A stretch of 33,772 bases of DNA. Source: an uncultured Muribaculaceae bacterium. Its GTDB lineage: Bacteria; Bacteroidota; Bacteroidia; Bacteroidales; Muribaculaceae. Made by a program: the position numbers and the translations under genes. The DNA is taken from NCBI GenBank assembly GCA_910583795.1, contig CAJTZQ010000039.1, positions 1 through 33,772 on the forward strand. Direction: 5' to 3'. Shown here piece by piece: positions 1-8,058 of this stretch (positions are counted from its first letter, which is position 1; every line of letters starts with the position of its first letter). The notes under the pieces were generated by a model. It searched no databases, had not been told where the DNA came from, and was given only the letters and a program-made list of their open reading frames with translations.

Positions 1-310
1 TAGTTGGCAGGAGTATCTTGAAAACTATTGAAAATGACCGGAATCAGGACAAGCACTATAATGATGGCTGTAACGCGTGACGGATTGGGAAGGAAGACCG
101 GTATAGCGATGAACAAGTTCAATTCCATGGGAGGACTGATGTCGTCAGACAACAGGAGCTATACAGGTAACGGGCATGTAGTCAGCAAGAATGTGCTCGT
201 GATGTCGCGGTTTCCGGGAGGGATAATATCGGGATAGAACGCCTGCCAGCGTCTGAGATAAGTCTGACCGTCCTTACCTTGATAAGTGAAACTTTCAAAT
301 TCCATAATTT
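1..310. other. Unassigned segment, no recognisable gene
   Basis: No protein family is recognised on either strand. The minus strand has a 48-codon reading frame (305 to 159) beginning MEFESFTYQGKDG. A second minus-strand frame runs open from about 158 to the window edge and contains a hydrophobic stretch (AIIIVLVLIPVIF). The two could be a frameshifted remnant of one gene whose start lies in the dispersed repeat at 281-385. A plus-strand frame (28-237, TTG start) is equally anonymous. I see no clear promoter or ribosome site for any of them. Confidence 0.3.
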
Positions 311-385
311 CGTATTTAAAATTTCCACGAAGATAAGAAGGCTTAGGGGATTGGGATTCTTATTTTGAAATTTTGATGGGTCGGC
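281..385. repeat. Dispersed repeat R1, copy 1
   Basis: This stretch matches 18191-18300 in the same orientation at roughly three quarters identity by eye. Shared blocks include AAATTCCATAAT, CACGAAGATA and GAAGGCTTA. No inverted termini are obvious. In this copy the minus-strand frame MEFESFTYQG is open. In the other copy it stops after three codons, so R1 may be the upstream region plus start of a decayed gene family. Confidence 0.6.
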
Positions 386-391
386 AAAAGA

Positions 392-498
392 GGTTCTTAC
401 CCACTTTAGTTGGGAAGTCATCATTGCTAATAGAGGGATATTACGTTATAAGCAGACACGCTCCCTCGCTAAAGCTTGGGCACAGAACCACCACGACG
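392..498. repeat. Dispersed palindromic repeat R2, copy 1
   Basis: It matches 20163-20267 in the same orientation at roughly three quarters identity, with the shared block CTCGCTAAAGC followed by GGGCACAGAACCA. The ends are inverted relative to each other (GGTTCTTACCCA on the left, GGGCACAGAACC on the right), so the element can fold on itself. Minus-strand frames across it are probably spurious. It has no coding capacity of its own and looks like a degenerate small mobile or REP-like repeat. Confidence 0.6.
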
Positions 499-668
499 CA
501 GTGATTTTGGTGGTTTTTATGATTAGAGTATCGGCAAAAGCTTCACTTTTGAACTGAACAGCTCCGCGACTTGGATGCTTTCTGATTTTGACTTCGCGCA
601 CGATTCTGACATCGATATGATAATGGATTATCAATAGGTTATGTAAATTTGAAAATGGATAAAATAAA

Positions 669-703
669 GAATGGCGGCCGGGAATTAATCCTTGCCGCCA
701 TTC
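669..703 (-). terminator. Rho-independent terminator of the PUL operon
   Basis: A perfect 10-bp stem (GAATGGCGGC with GCCGCCATTC) and a 15-nt loop lie 52 bp beyond the GH97 stop codon. On the minus strand the stem is followed by TTTATTTTA. This would end the leftward PUL transcript. Outer arms ATAGGTTAT and ATAACCTAT around 634-736 could extend the fold. Confidence 0.85.
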
Positions 704-754
704 GCTATTAGCCTATTGTGAACCTAAATAACCTATCTTTTACCTTGTTGTTTT

Positions 755-2866
755 TTAATCGAGAGGCTTTATGGAGATGGCGAAACCGCCGCCGGGTGCC
801 GCTTTCAATTTGAGACGAGTCTTGGATGTCACTTTCTTTTTGCTGATCTTATATGCCTGCGGATTGGTGAGATAATGCGCGTCGGGAGCATCGGCATATA
901 TGGTTGCCTCATATTTTTTACCGGGATCCAGGAAATCGAGAGAAAGATCGGAAACGTGTCCGTTTTCTCCTGAAGTACATCCTATATACCAGTCGTCTCC
1001 TCCTTTAGCCTTGCGGGCTGCAACGATATATTGTCCCGGTTCAGCCTCAAGATAGTGGCTGTCGTCCCAGTCTACCGGAACATCCTTTATAAACTGGAAC
1101 GCATCCATAAAACGGTTATAAACCTCAGGAACATCGGCAGCCATCTGAAGAGGACTGTACATCGTTACGTAAAGGGCAAGCTGACGCGCAAGAGTACTGT
1201 TGACATGACCCTGGCTATTGGGGTTCACCTTCTTCATATCCATCTCAAAAATACCCGGAGTATAATCCATCGGACCACCCTGCAGACGCGTGAAGGGAAG
1301 TACGGTGGTATGAGAAGGTTTGTTACCTGCAAAAGACTCATATTCCGTGCCGCGTGCACTTTCATTACCTATGAGATTGGGATAAGTGCGGCACAGTCCG
1401 GTGGGACGCACCGCTTCATGGGCATTCACCATAATCTTATGCTTTGCAGCCTCTTTCACTGCATATAAGTAATGGTTGTTGAGCCACTGACCATAATGGT
1501 GCTCGCCACGGGGAATCATGTTGCCGACATATCCACTTTTCACGGAGTTATACCCATACTTGTTCATCAGATTGTAGGCAGCTTCCATGTGGCGTTCATA
1601 GTTACGGATAGAACCGGAAGTTTCATGATGCATCATCAGTTTCACTCCTTTTGAATGAGCGTAATCGTTGAGCATCTTGATATCGAAATCAGGATAGGGG
1701 GTCTGGAAATCGAATACATAATCCTTGGACTTACCGAACCAGTCTTCCCAGCCGATATTCCAACCTTCCACAAGCACCTGATCGAAACCGTGTTCCGCCG
1801 CGAAATCGATATATTTCTTCACATTCTCATTATTGGCGGGATGTTGGCCGTGAGGTTTTGTCTTCGAATAGTCAAGGGTCTCAAGTTTCACAGATGGGAG
1901 GTCATAGGTGTAAGACCATTGCTTGCCACCTCCGATCATTTCCCACCACACTCCGACATATTTCACCGGTTTGATCCATGAAGTATCTTCGTATGCACAT
2001 GGATCGTTGAGGTTCAATATGAGGTTTGAAGAAAGCATGTCGCGTGCATCGTCACTCACCATCACCGTGCGCCACGGAGAATGGGTAGGAGCCTGGAGAT
2101 GTCCTTTATTTCCCTGAGCATCTGGAGTGAGCCATGACTCAAAGACCATGTTCTTATCGTCAAGATTGAGGTGCATACAAGAGTAATCCACCAAAGCAGC
2201 CTCATGAATGTTGATATACAGACCATTGTCGGTCTTCATTTGTAGAGAAGTCTGAACTCCGGTAGGGGAGAACTGTGTCTGGGAAGCATTGCTGGTTATT
2301 GCCTCAGCCATTTTATACCTGATCTCAGACAGTTTACTTTCAGTGTAGTCGTATTCCTGAGTGTCGTAGTCTCCGGCAATCCACCATGCAGTGTGGTCAC
2401 CGTCCATGGCAAACTGTGAATGTTCTTCCTTCACTACGAAATAGGTAAGATTATCTTGCAAAGGAAATTCATAGCGGAAGCCCATTCCATCATCATATAC
2501 GCGGAAACGGATGTTCATCAATCTTCCTGTTTCCGGTTGTTCAAGACATGCGAGCAATTCATTGTAGTGATTGCGGATGTCGCGTGTCTCTCCCCATACA
2601 GGTTGCCACGTCTCGTCGAATTCAGAAGTCTTGGTATCCTTTAGACGGAACCCGTCTATAAGGTTAGGGGCATCAACAAGTTCAAGACCAAGAGCAGAGG
2701 GTTTGATCACAGTCTTGCCGTCGAAGGTCATGGAATATGTCGGCACACCGTTTTTGACATCGAAGTCAACCGCCACTTTGCCGTCAGGAGACTTCACCAC
2801 CTCGGCATTTGCAACGAAAGCGAATCCTGCAAGAAGGAACGCGGGTAAAATTCTGTCTATATGCAT
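755..2866 (-). CDS. GH97 glycoside hydrolase (SusB-like alpha-glucosidase)
   Basis: This is a 703-residue periplasmic alpha-glucosidase of family GH97, which releases glucose from alpha-linked oligosaccharides. It has an N-terminal signal sequence without a lipobox, a beta-sandwich N-domain, then a (beta/alpha)8 barrel. The inverting-type residues of SusB are present at the same spacing: Glu415 (HHETS), Glu484 (NAHEA), Glu502 (GNESA) and Glu508 (ARGTEYE), which match SusB Glu439, 508, 526 and 532. The retaining subgroup of the family uses an Asp nucleophile instead, so this should be an inverting enzyme. It is the last gene of the leftward PUL, 29 bp after GH66, and is followed by a strong terminator. 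The role on isomalto-oligosaccharides is inferred from the GH66 neighbour. Confidence 0.93.
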   Translation of the reverse strand: MHIDRILPAFLLAGFAFVANAEVVKSPDGKVAVDFDVKNGVPTYSMTFDGKTVIKPSALGLELVDAPNLIDGFRLKDTKTSEFDETWQPVWGETRDIRNHYNELLACLEQPETGRLMNIRFRVYDDGMGFRYEFPLQDNLTYFVVKEEHSQFAMDGDHTAWWIAGDYDTQEYDYTESKLSEIRYKMAEAITSNASQTQFSPTGVQTSLQMKTDNGLYINIHEAALVDYSCMHLNLDDKNMVFESWLTPDAQGNKGHLQAPTHSPWRTVMVSDDARDMLSSNLILNLNDPCAYEDTSWIKPVKYVGVWWEMIGGGKQWSYTYDLPSVKLETLDYSKTKPHGQHPANNENVKKYIDFAAEHGFDQVLVEGWNIGWEDWFGKSKDYVFDFQTPYPDFDIKMLNDYAHSKGVKLMMHHETSGSIRNYERHMEAAYNLMNKYGYNSVKSGYVGNMIPRGEHHYGQWLNNHYLYAVKEAAKHKIMVNAHEAVRPTGLCRTYPNLIGNESARGTEYESFAGNKPSHTTVLPFTRLQGGPMDYTPGIFEMDMKKVNPNSQGHVNSTLARQLALYVTMYSPLQMAADVPEVYNRFMDAFQFIKDVPVDWDDSHYLEAEPGQYIVAARKAKGGDDWYIGCTSGENGHVSDLSLDFLDPGKKYEATIYADAPDAHYLTNPQAYKISKKKVTSKTRLKLKAAPGGGFAISIKPLD

Positions 2867-2895
2867 AATGTCAGATTATATATCTTTGATCAAAC

Positions 2896-4719
2896 TTATT
2901 CAATCACAATCATTGACCAATATTTCAGCGAAGGAAGAGTAAAAGTCAATTTACCATCTTTCTGAGTGAAGGGAAGCTCCTGAACCGCTCCTCCATGATT
3001 ATCGGGAGAAGCTGTCCATACTTTTGTCACTTTTTCATTACAGCTTAAGGAAAGGGGAGTGTTCAGAGTGAGACGTGGCGCCGGACGTTCCCCGTCAAGG
3101 TCTCTCCAGCTGAGGTTGTCAATATTGCGGAAGTTGAGGAGATGTATCACCTTTTTACCTTCAACATTCTTGGAATATGTGGTCAATCCTCCCTTCTGAG
3201 GAGGCCATACATTCACATTGATCCGTTTTGTAGCGTCAGTGCACGCAAGATCCGCCTCAAACTCCGATGCGGTGGATGTGCCACGCAAAAGATTCTGGTA
3301 TGCGGTCATAAAATCATAGTAACGGATCATCGCAGTGCGCAATTCGTCAGACATTGAAAGAGGGGAAGCCGGGAAATATTCGCGTGAGAGCATGTGGTCG
3401 CCAAGTTCAAGGTGAGAACCACCGAGAGCCATCATCACGGCATCAGCCATCAAGATTCCCGGAGTGTTGAATTCTCCGGTGGTGCGGTCAGCTTTGTCAT
3501 AATTCATATAGGCGGCAAATACTGTGCGCAGATTGTCCCCGCTATAGGAATCATTTGCCTTTATGATAGAATGAAGATGAGAAAAATCAGCCTCATCGCC
3601 CCAGACCTCGTTATAACAGAAATCCACCTTTCCAGACCCGGCAATCTGTGAGGCCCCGAAACTGCTCACTGCATTCATGATCAAACGCTTGGAAGGGTGA
3701 CGGTCTTTCATAGCCCCGATAAAGGAGGCATACCCTTTGGGAAGATTGATTTTGTTGCCGTAATAATCGTAAAGATCACCACGGTTGCCAAGCTGATCTA
3801 TCTGATAACCGTCGAAATCAAACGAAGAATAGACCTCCTCGTTACGGTCGCCCAGATAAGCCTGCCATTCTTCATTACCCGGATCGAGCACATAGATGCT
3901 GCTCTTCCAGCTTGAAGGTAGATTATGCATATCCTTGTCTCCGCGACGGTCATTTTTAAAGGCATACCATTCCTCCTTAACGCCGTCGGATGCTGCATCA
4001 TCAAGAGCCCCGAAGCACAGGTTGTAGAATATCGACTTCATTCCCAAAGAGTGTTGCACATCGATATATTTTCTTACTACATTTGCAGAAAGGGTACGGT
4101 TGGCAATATCGGTGTACGACTCAAGTATATTTCCGGGAGTGCCGGGGAGAGGCCAGTGATGTTTATAATGCCAATCCTGAAATTGCACGCCGTTGATGTG
4201 ACAACGGTTGAGGTAGTTCATCTCCTCCTCGATCACGCCGTCGGCAAGTTTTGAGGCGTCGAATGTGGCGACAAACCCATAGCGAGGGAATTTAGTCCAG
4301 TCGCTCGAAACGTCAACGGCAATAGTGCCTACCACCACTTCCTCTTTTTCATTCTGACCGGGTTGATAGATTTCCACCAGATATCCCTGGAAATCTGTGG
4401 CTGAAGGAGTCCAGTTCCAGGTCTTGGATGTCATCGGTTCCTCCTTGATAATTTCAGAGCCGCGACGATAGCGGACAGTGGCGTTTGCCGGCACTTCAGA
4501 AGCAGAGAATTTCACCACAGAACCGGGTGCATAGCATGCCTTATCGGTTGAAAGATCAACCATAAGGTTCGATTTCACAGTGATGACGTCAGTCACACTG
4601 TTTTCCTCACCGCCGGAAGGACCTGGATTGGGATTTGGTGCGGGCTCGTCATTTCCTGAAGAGCCGCAAGCAGCCCCCATTGCCAATATACCCGCAAATA
4701 ATAAGTTCATTTTGTTCAT
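2896..4719 (-). CDS. GH66 endo-dextranase, surface lipoprotein
   Basis: This 607-residue member of GH66 (endo-dextranases and cycloisomaltooligosaccharide glucanotransferases) cuts internal alpha-1,6 bonds of dextran. A lipobox puts the lipidated residue at Cys18 (MGAAC). A Pro/Gly/Asn-rich linker follows (24-40), then an Ig-like N-domain (about 47-137) and the barrel from about 145. The predicted nucleophile is Asp308 (YQIDQLG) and the acid/base is Glu371 (CYNEVWG), with spacing close to that of streptococcal dextranase. No cyclodextran-forming CBM35 insertion is evident, so plain hydrolysis is likely. It sits between the SusE-like gene (313-bp gap) and GH97 (29 bp). The start codon lies 21 bp from a large palindrome. 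This gene defines the likely substrate of the locus. Confidence 0.93.
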   Translation of the reverse strand: MNKMNLLFAGILAMGAACGSSGNDEPAPNPNPGPSGGEENSVTDVITVKSNLMVDLSTDKACYAPGSVVKFSASEVPANATVRYRRGSEIIKEEPMTSKTWNWTPSATDFQGYLVEIYQPGQNEKEEVVVGTIAVDVSSDWTKFPRYGFVATFDASKLADGVIEEEMNYLNRCHINGVQFQDWHYKHHWPLPGTPGNILESYTDIANRTLSANVVRKYIDVQHSLGMKSIFYNLCFGALDDAASDGVKEEWYAFKNDRRGDKDMHNLPSSWKSSIYVLDPGNEEWQAYLGDRNEEVYSSFDFDGYQIDQLGNRGDLYDYYGNKINLPKGYASFIGAMKDRHPSKRLIMNAVSSFGASQIAGSGKVDFCYNEVWGDEADFSHLHSIIKANDSYSGDNLRTVFAAYMNYDKADRTTGEFNTPGILMADAVMMALGGSHLELGDHMLSREYFPASPLSMSDELRTAMIRYYDFMTAYQNLLRGTSTASEFEADLACTDATKRINVNVWPPQKGGLTTYSKNVEGKKVIHLLNFRNIDNLSWRDLDGERPAPRLTLNTPLSLSCNEKVTKVWTASPDNHGGAVQELPFTQKDGKLTFTLPSLKYWSMIVIE

Positions 4720-4739
4720 TTTAGAGAGATTTTAACTTA

Positions 4740-4901
4740 GAGTATGTTTACTTTTAACTTTATGAAATCTTTATAGCTCTTTCCGGTCAATTTTAAGCTT
4801 TCGTTCAGTTGTTATGGAACCCCATAACTCCTTCACTCAATCTAAAAATTGACTCGAAAATATTCTCTAAATCTTAACATAAGTCAAAAGTAAACATACT
4901 C
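4740..4901. repeat. Long imperfect palindrome P1 (about 162 bp)
   Basis: The two halves are near-complementary along the whole length. The outer arms start GAGTATGTTTACTTTT and end with its complement at 4901. The inner arms carry GTCAATTTT and the centre is GTTATGG-AACC-CCATAAC. The centre TTATGGAACCCCATAACTC is identical to P3, and to P2 except for its edge, but the arms are unrelated in sequence to those copies. It lies between the SusE-like gene and GH66, ending 20 bp before the GH66 start. On the minus strand the outer arm contains TACTTTTG (4892-4885), a match to the Bacteroides -7 consensus, without a good -33. It has no coding capacity. Confidence 0.8.
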
Positions 4902-4938
4902 AGAGAGAGTAATATTAATATGAGAGAGTTAAAATGCG

Positions 4939-5024
4939 GAAGGTGTGGCTGCCTGCTACCTCACCGGGCTGCGTAAAAGGTTGCGCTTTAGTCCAGCGAT
5001 AGATTTCAGCATCGCCACACCTTC
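4939..5024 (-). other. GC-rich foldable intergenic element (candidate structured RNA)
   Basis: A perfect 11-bp closing stem (GAAGGTGTGGC with GCCACACCTTC) encloses 64 nt. Inside, short arms CGAT/ATCG, GCG/CGC and GCC/GGC could form two or three sub-hairpins. The segment begins 9 bp after the SusE-like stop codon and is visibly richer in G and C than its flanks. After the stem the minus strand reads CGCATTTTAAC, so it could act as an attenuator or a 3' end stabiliser in the susE-GH66 gap. No known RNA family was recognised. Confidence 0.5.
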
Positions 5025-5032
5025 TATAGAAT

Positions 5033-6526
5033 TCAGTTCTTACGTATAGTCACTTCTTCAAGCAGCTGGTTGAGAATAATAGTATAATCACCGGCTTCAG
5101 TCACTTTCCATTTGAGGTCAACACCGCCTGTTGATATATCCTTATATTCTTCCTGGCAGGCATTGTCGCTCTTATTGATAAAGATCACTTTCTGCACTTC
5201 ACCCGTGGGAGCTTCACCTTCGGAAGTTGCCATAAACCAGGCTCCGTTCCAGTCATCCTGTTTGTCGGCAGAAAATTTAAGTTCTCCGGAGTTGAGATGT
5301 CCGCTCCAAGTAAAGATGTCGGGGTCGGTGGCGTCTTGAGTCATTGGAGTGGCATTACCGAGATCACAACCGTTGGGAGTGGCGTCGCCCACAAGATACA
5401 TTTCCGTATAACGGGTGAATTGCCGCATTATCATGCGTTCCGCACCACTACGTATATCAAGACATATCTTATAAGCAAGATTAGTTTCAGAGTCGGTCAG
5501 AAACCATTTGTTGTCAGGGTCATATCCTTTTATAAATTCTACTGATTGCTGGGTATAAGGAGCGTTTGCAGAGGTTGCCTTATACATGTTTTCCCATGAG
5601 CCGTCGGAAGTGCCAAATTTGAATTCCCCACCTTTTTCAAAGAAAATACCAAGGCGGAACAGGAAAGGATCAAGAGGATCTTGCGACATCCGGCGGAATC
5701 CCCAATCAGTCTCGTTGCCGACAAAGAAAATATTGTCGTATGCCGGAGCGATACCCTCAACTTTGGTGATATCCACAGTCAATGCAAGCAGGTTTACATC
5801 TACCTTATAGGTATGTGCCTCATCGATATGGAATTTTTCATCAGGCTCATCATCGTTTGTACGATAAACGAGACCTCCGGAACCATTATTATTATAAGAA
5901 GGTATAAAATTCCCTAAATTTACTATAAATTTGAAATCACCTTCCGAGAGGTTTCCTGTCCATGTAAACTTGCCGTTATCCGTGCGTTGCATTTCTGAAG
6001 CGTTGTCTGCACTCCAGCCATTCGGAGCCGCATCACCTATGATATAAAGTGTGGGGGTGACGGGTTGATATGGTACAGCTGTGAAAGTCGCCACAGAAGT
6101 CTGTTTCTCCTCATATCCGGCAACAGATGCTGTCACTTTCGCATCAAGCGATATTCCGCTACCTGCTTCAATACCGAAATGATTTCTTATCACATTGTTA
6201 AGTTCCTCCACAGAAGGATTCCAGGAATAAACCTGGCTACGGTTGTTGACAGCCACGTATGGATTAGCAAAATCTGTGCCGGTTTCCGCAAGTTCAAGTG
6301 TATATGAAATTGCGTTGCCCGATCCATAGTTGTTGCCTGTGGTCCATTTCAATGCCATGGCTTCGATTCCATGGTTGGATTCATCAAGCACAATGTCGGA
6401 AGTGCTTGCGGAGATTTCCAGCTCTGTCATCCCCTTGTCAAGCTGAGTATAATCGTTGTCGCCACATGCCGACGCTGTCAGAAGAAGCGCCGATGCAATT
6501 GCGAGTTGATAATATTTTAATTTCAT
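5033..6526 (-). CDS. SusE/SusF-like surface glycan-binding lipoprotein
   Basis: This 497-residue outer-membrane lipoprotein binds glycan at the cell surface next to the SusC/SusD importer. The signal peptide ends at the lipobox with Cys21 (TASAC), followed by Gly-Asp-Asn-Asp, an acidic run typical of surface-exported Bacteroidetes lipoproteins. An Ig-like SusE N-domain covers about 30-152. Three starch-binding-like modules follow, at about 157-255, 263-370 and 374-495. Modules 1 and 3 open with the same phrase (YIIGDAAPNG and YLVGDATPNG). Three modules fit the SusF/SusE plan of tandem binding domains. It follows susD by 22 bp. Binding of alpha-1,6-glucan is inferred from the locus, not shown by residues. 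Confidence 0.88.
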   Translation of the reverse strand: MKLKYYQLAIASALLLTASACGDNDYTQLDKGMTELEISASTSDIVLDESNHGIEAMALKWTTGNNYGSGNAISYTLELAETGTDFANPYVAVNNRSQVYSWNPSVEELNNVIRNHFGIEAGSGISLDAKVTASVAGYEEKQTSVATFTAVPYQPVTPTLYIIGDAAPNGWSADNASEMQRTDNGKFTWTGNLSEGDFKFIVNLGNFIPSYNNNGSGGLVYRTNDDEPDEKFHIDEAHTYKVDVNLLALTVDITKVEGIAPAYDNIFFVGNETDWGFRRMSQDPLDPFLFRLGIFFEKGGEFKFGTSDGSWENMYKATSANAPYTQQSVEFIKGYDPDNKWFLTDSETNLAYKICLDIRSGAERMIMRQFTRYTEMYLVGDATPNGCDLGNATPMTQDATDPDIFTWSGHLNSGELKFSADKQDDWNGAWFMATSEGEAPTGEVQKVIFINKSDNACQEEYKDISTGGVDLKWKVTEAGDYTIILNQLLEEVTIRKN

Positions 6527-6548
6527 AATTATTAAATCTTAAAGGTGA

Positions 6549-8045
6549 TTAATAACCCGGATTCTGGGTCATGAGAGGGTTTGCATCCATCTCTGTCTGC
6601 GGGATGGGGAACAGCAAGCGGTCTTTATTTACATTAGTCTTACCGATTGAATGGAGGAAGTTGATTGCATATTGTCCATTGTCGATGCGAATCATGTCAA
6701 ACCAGCGGTGTCCTTCAAAAGCAAGTTCCATGCGACGTTCGTGAATAATAGCCTCGCGCATTTTCTCCTTGGAAAGAGAAGTGGATAGTGGAGAGAGTCC
6801 GGCGCGCTTGCGCACCTCATTCACAGGGGCGGCGGCACTCGAGGTCATGCCCAGCTCATTGAGAGCCTCAGCCTGCATAAGCAACACACCGGCATAGCGA
6901 TAGACAATGAAGTTTGCCGGAGATGTGTTGGTCTCGGGAGAAATTTCTTTCGACACGAGGAATTTACGCACGTTATATCCGGTGTTGGAATAAGAAGTGC
7001 GGTAGGGCATACCTTCCCAGTCAGGACAACCGTCGTAGAACACTGAGATAGGTTTACGTATGTCACCTTCCTCATATTGGTCGATAAATTCTTGAGTAGG
7101 CTGGTTCCATCCCCATCCGCCTGCCACCATATTTGAGCCGCGTGGACCCATGAAGGTGGAAAGCCAGGAAGCGTAGGGAGTATTACCCCAGAAATCTGAT
7201 TCCGTGCTTCCGGAATATTGAATCTCGAATATTGACTCCGCACCGTTTCTCACCGGACAGTTGAAATTGTCTGCATATGCGCACGAAGCAAGGTTATAAC
7301 CCATAGCAGTGATTTCATCGCATATGTCTACCACATCCTGATATAGTGCGGGATTTGAAGGCGCAAGCGTCAGATAGATGTCTGCAAGCATATAAAGTGC
7401 GGCATCTTTACAAGCCCTTCCCACCTCATGGGAATTATAATCTGCTTTTTCAGGCAGAAGCTGGGCTGCCCGTGAGCAGTCTTCTATTATCTGTTGATAT
7501 GTTTCGTCGAGAGAGGCGCGGGCTATAGCACTTGATTTGTCAGGGTCGTATGGCTCCAGACGGAGAGGCACCCCGCCGTACAGACGTGCGAGAAGATAGT
7601 AGTAATGTGCACGTAAGAACAGTGCCTCTCCCTCTGAACGCGCAGCTATCTCTTCACTCACAGAATTTTCTTTCTTGAGTGCATCGAGAAGATTATTGCA
7701 CTGGGCGATTCCAATCCAGGGTGAACGCCACATGTATAGAGCCATTGCATTGTCGCTGAGTGTGGTGAAATTGGCACACTGAATAGTCTCGATGCCATCG
7801 TCGCCGCCACCTGCGCCTACGTTGGAGTTGCCTGCCACAATGTCGAGACTCCAGATTCTCTGGTTATATAGGTTTGATGATCTGAGAGGTATGTAGCAAG
7901 CATTCGCGAGCGCCACGGCTACCTCATCAGTGACATTGGTCTGAGGATCGACCCTGTCGAAAGGTGTCTTGTCGAGGAAATCCTCGCAAGAAGTGAAAGT
8001 CATGCCCACAAGCAGGGCAGCCACACTATATATGAACTTTTTCAT
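6549..8045 (-). CDS. SusD/RagB-family nutrient-binding lipoprotein
   Basis: This 498-residue SusD homologue forms the lid of the SusC transporter and captures oligosaccharides. The start is placed at 8045 (MKKFIYSVAALLVGM), because it gives a normal signal peptide and lipobox (Cys20, TSCEDF) and avoids overlapping susC. A longer in-frame start at 8126 would run into the susC 3' end and hide the signal peptide. The family signature includes the N-terminal helical region (FLRAHYYYLLARLYGGVPL) and the conserved C-terminal phrases INEVRKRAG-like (VNEVRKRAGL), ERRMELAFEGHRWFD and LFPIPQTEM. It lies 13 bp after susC and 22 bp before the SusE-like gene, so it is co-transcribed. Confidence 0.95.
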   Translation of the reverse strand: MKKFIYSVAALLVGMTFTSCEDFLDKTPFDRVDPQTNVTDEVAVALANACYIPLRSSNLYNQRIWSLDIVAGNSNVGAGGGDDGIETIQCANFTTLSDNAMALYMWRSPWIGIAQCNNLLDALKKENSVSEEIAARSEGEALFLRAHYYYLLARLYGGVPLRLEPYDPDKSSAIARASLDETYQQIIEDCSRAAQLLPEKADYNSHEVGRACKDAALYMLADIYLTLAPSNPALYQDVVDICDEITAMGYNLASCAYADNFNCPVRNGAESIFEIQYSGSTESDFWGNTPYASWLSTFMGPRGSNMVAGGWGWNQPTQEFIDQYEEGDIRKPISVFYDGCPDWEGMPYRTSYSNTGYNVRKFLVSKEISPETNTSPANFIVYRYAGVLLMQAEALNELGMTSSAAAPVNEVRKRAGLSPLSTSLSKEKMREAIIHERRMELAFEGHRWFDMIRIDNGQYAINFLHSIGKTNVNKDRLLFPIPQTEMDANPLMTQNPGY

Positions 8046-8058
8046 AGATGACAAAGAA

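Noticed and set aside
446..634. 62-residue minus-strand frame
   Set aside because: Mostly made of dispersed repeat R2; looks like a spurious repeat-derived frame.
4939..5024. Integron attC site
   Set aside because: The folded shape is similar in size, but no integrase, gene cassette or recognisable core site is present.
4939..5032. C-terminal extension of the SusE-like protein by frameshift
   Set aside because: One frame stays open past the stop, but module 3 is already complete and the palindromic stem explains the sequence better.
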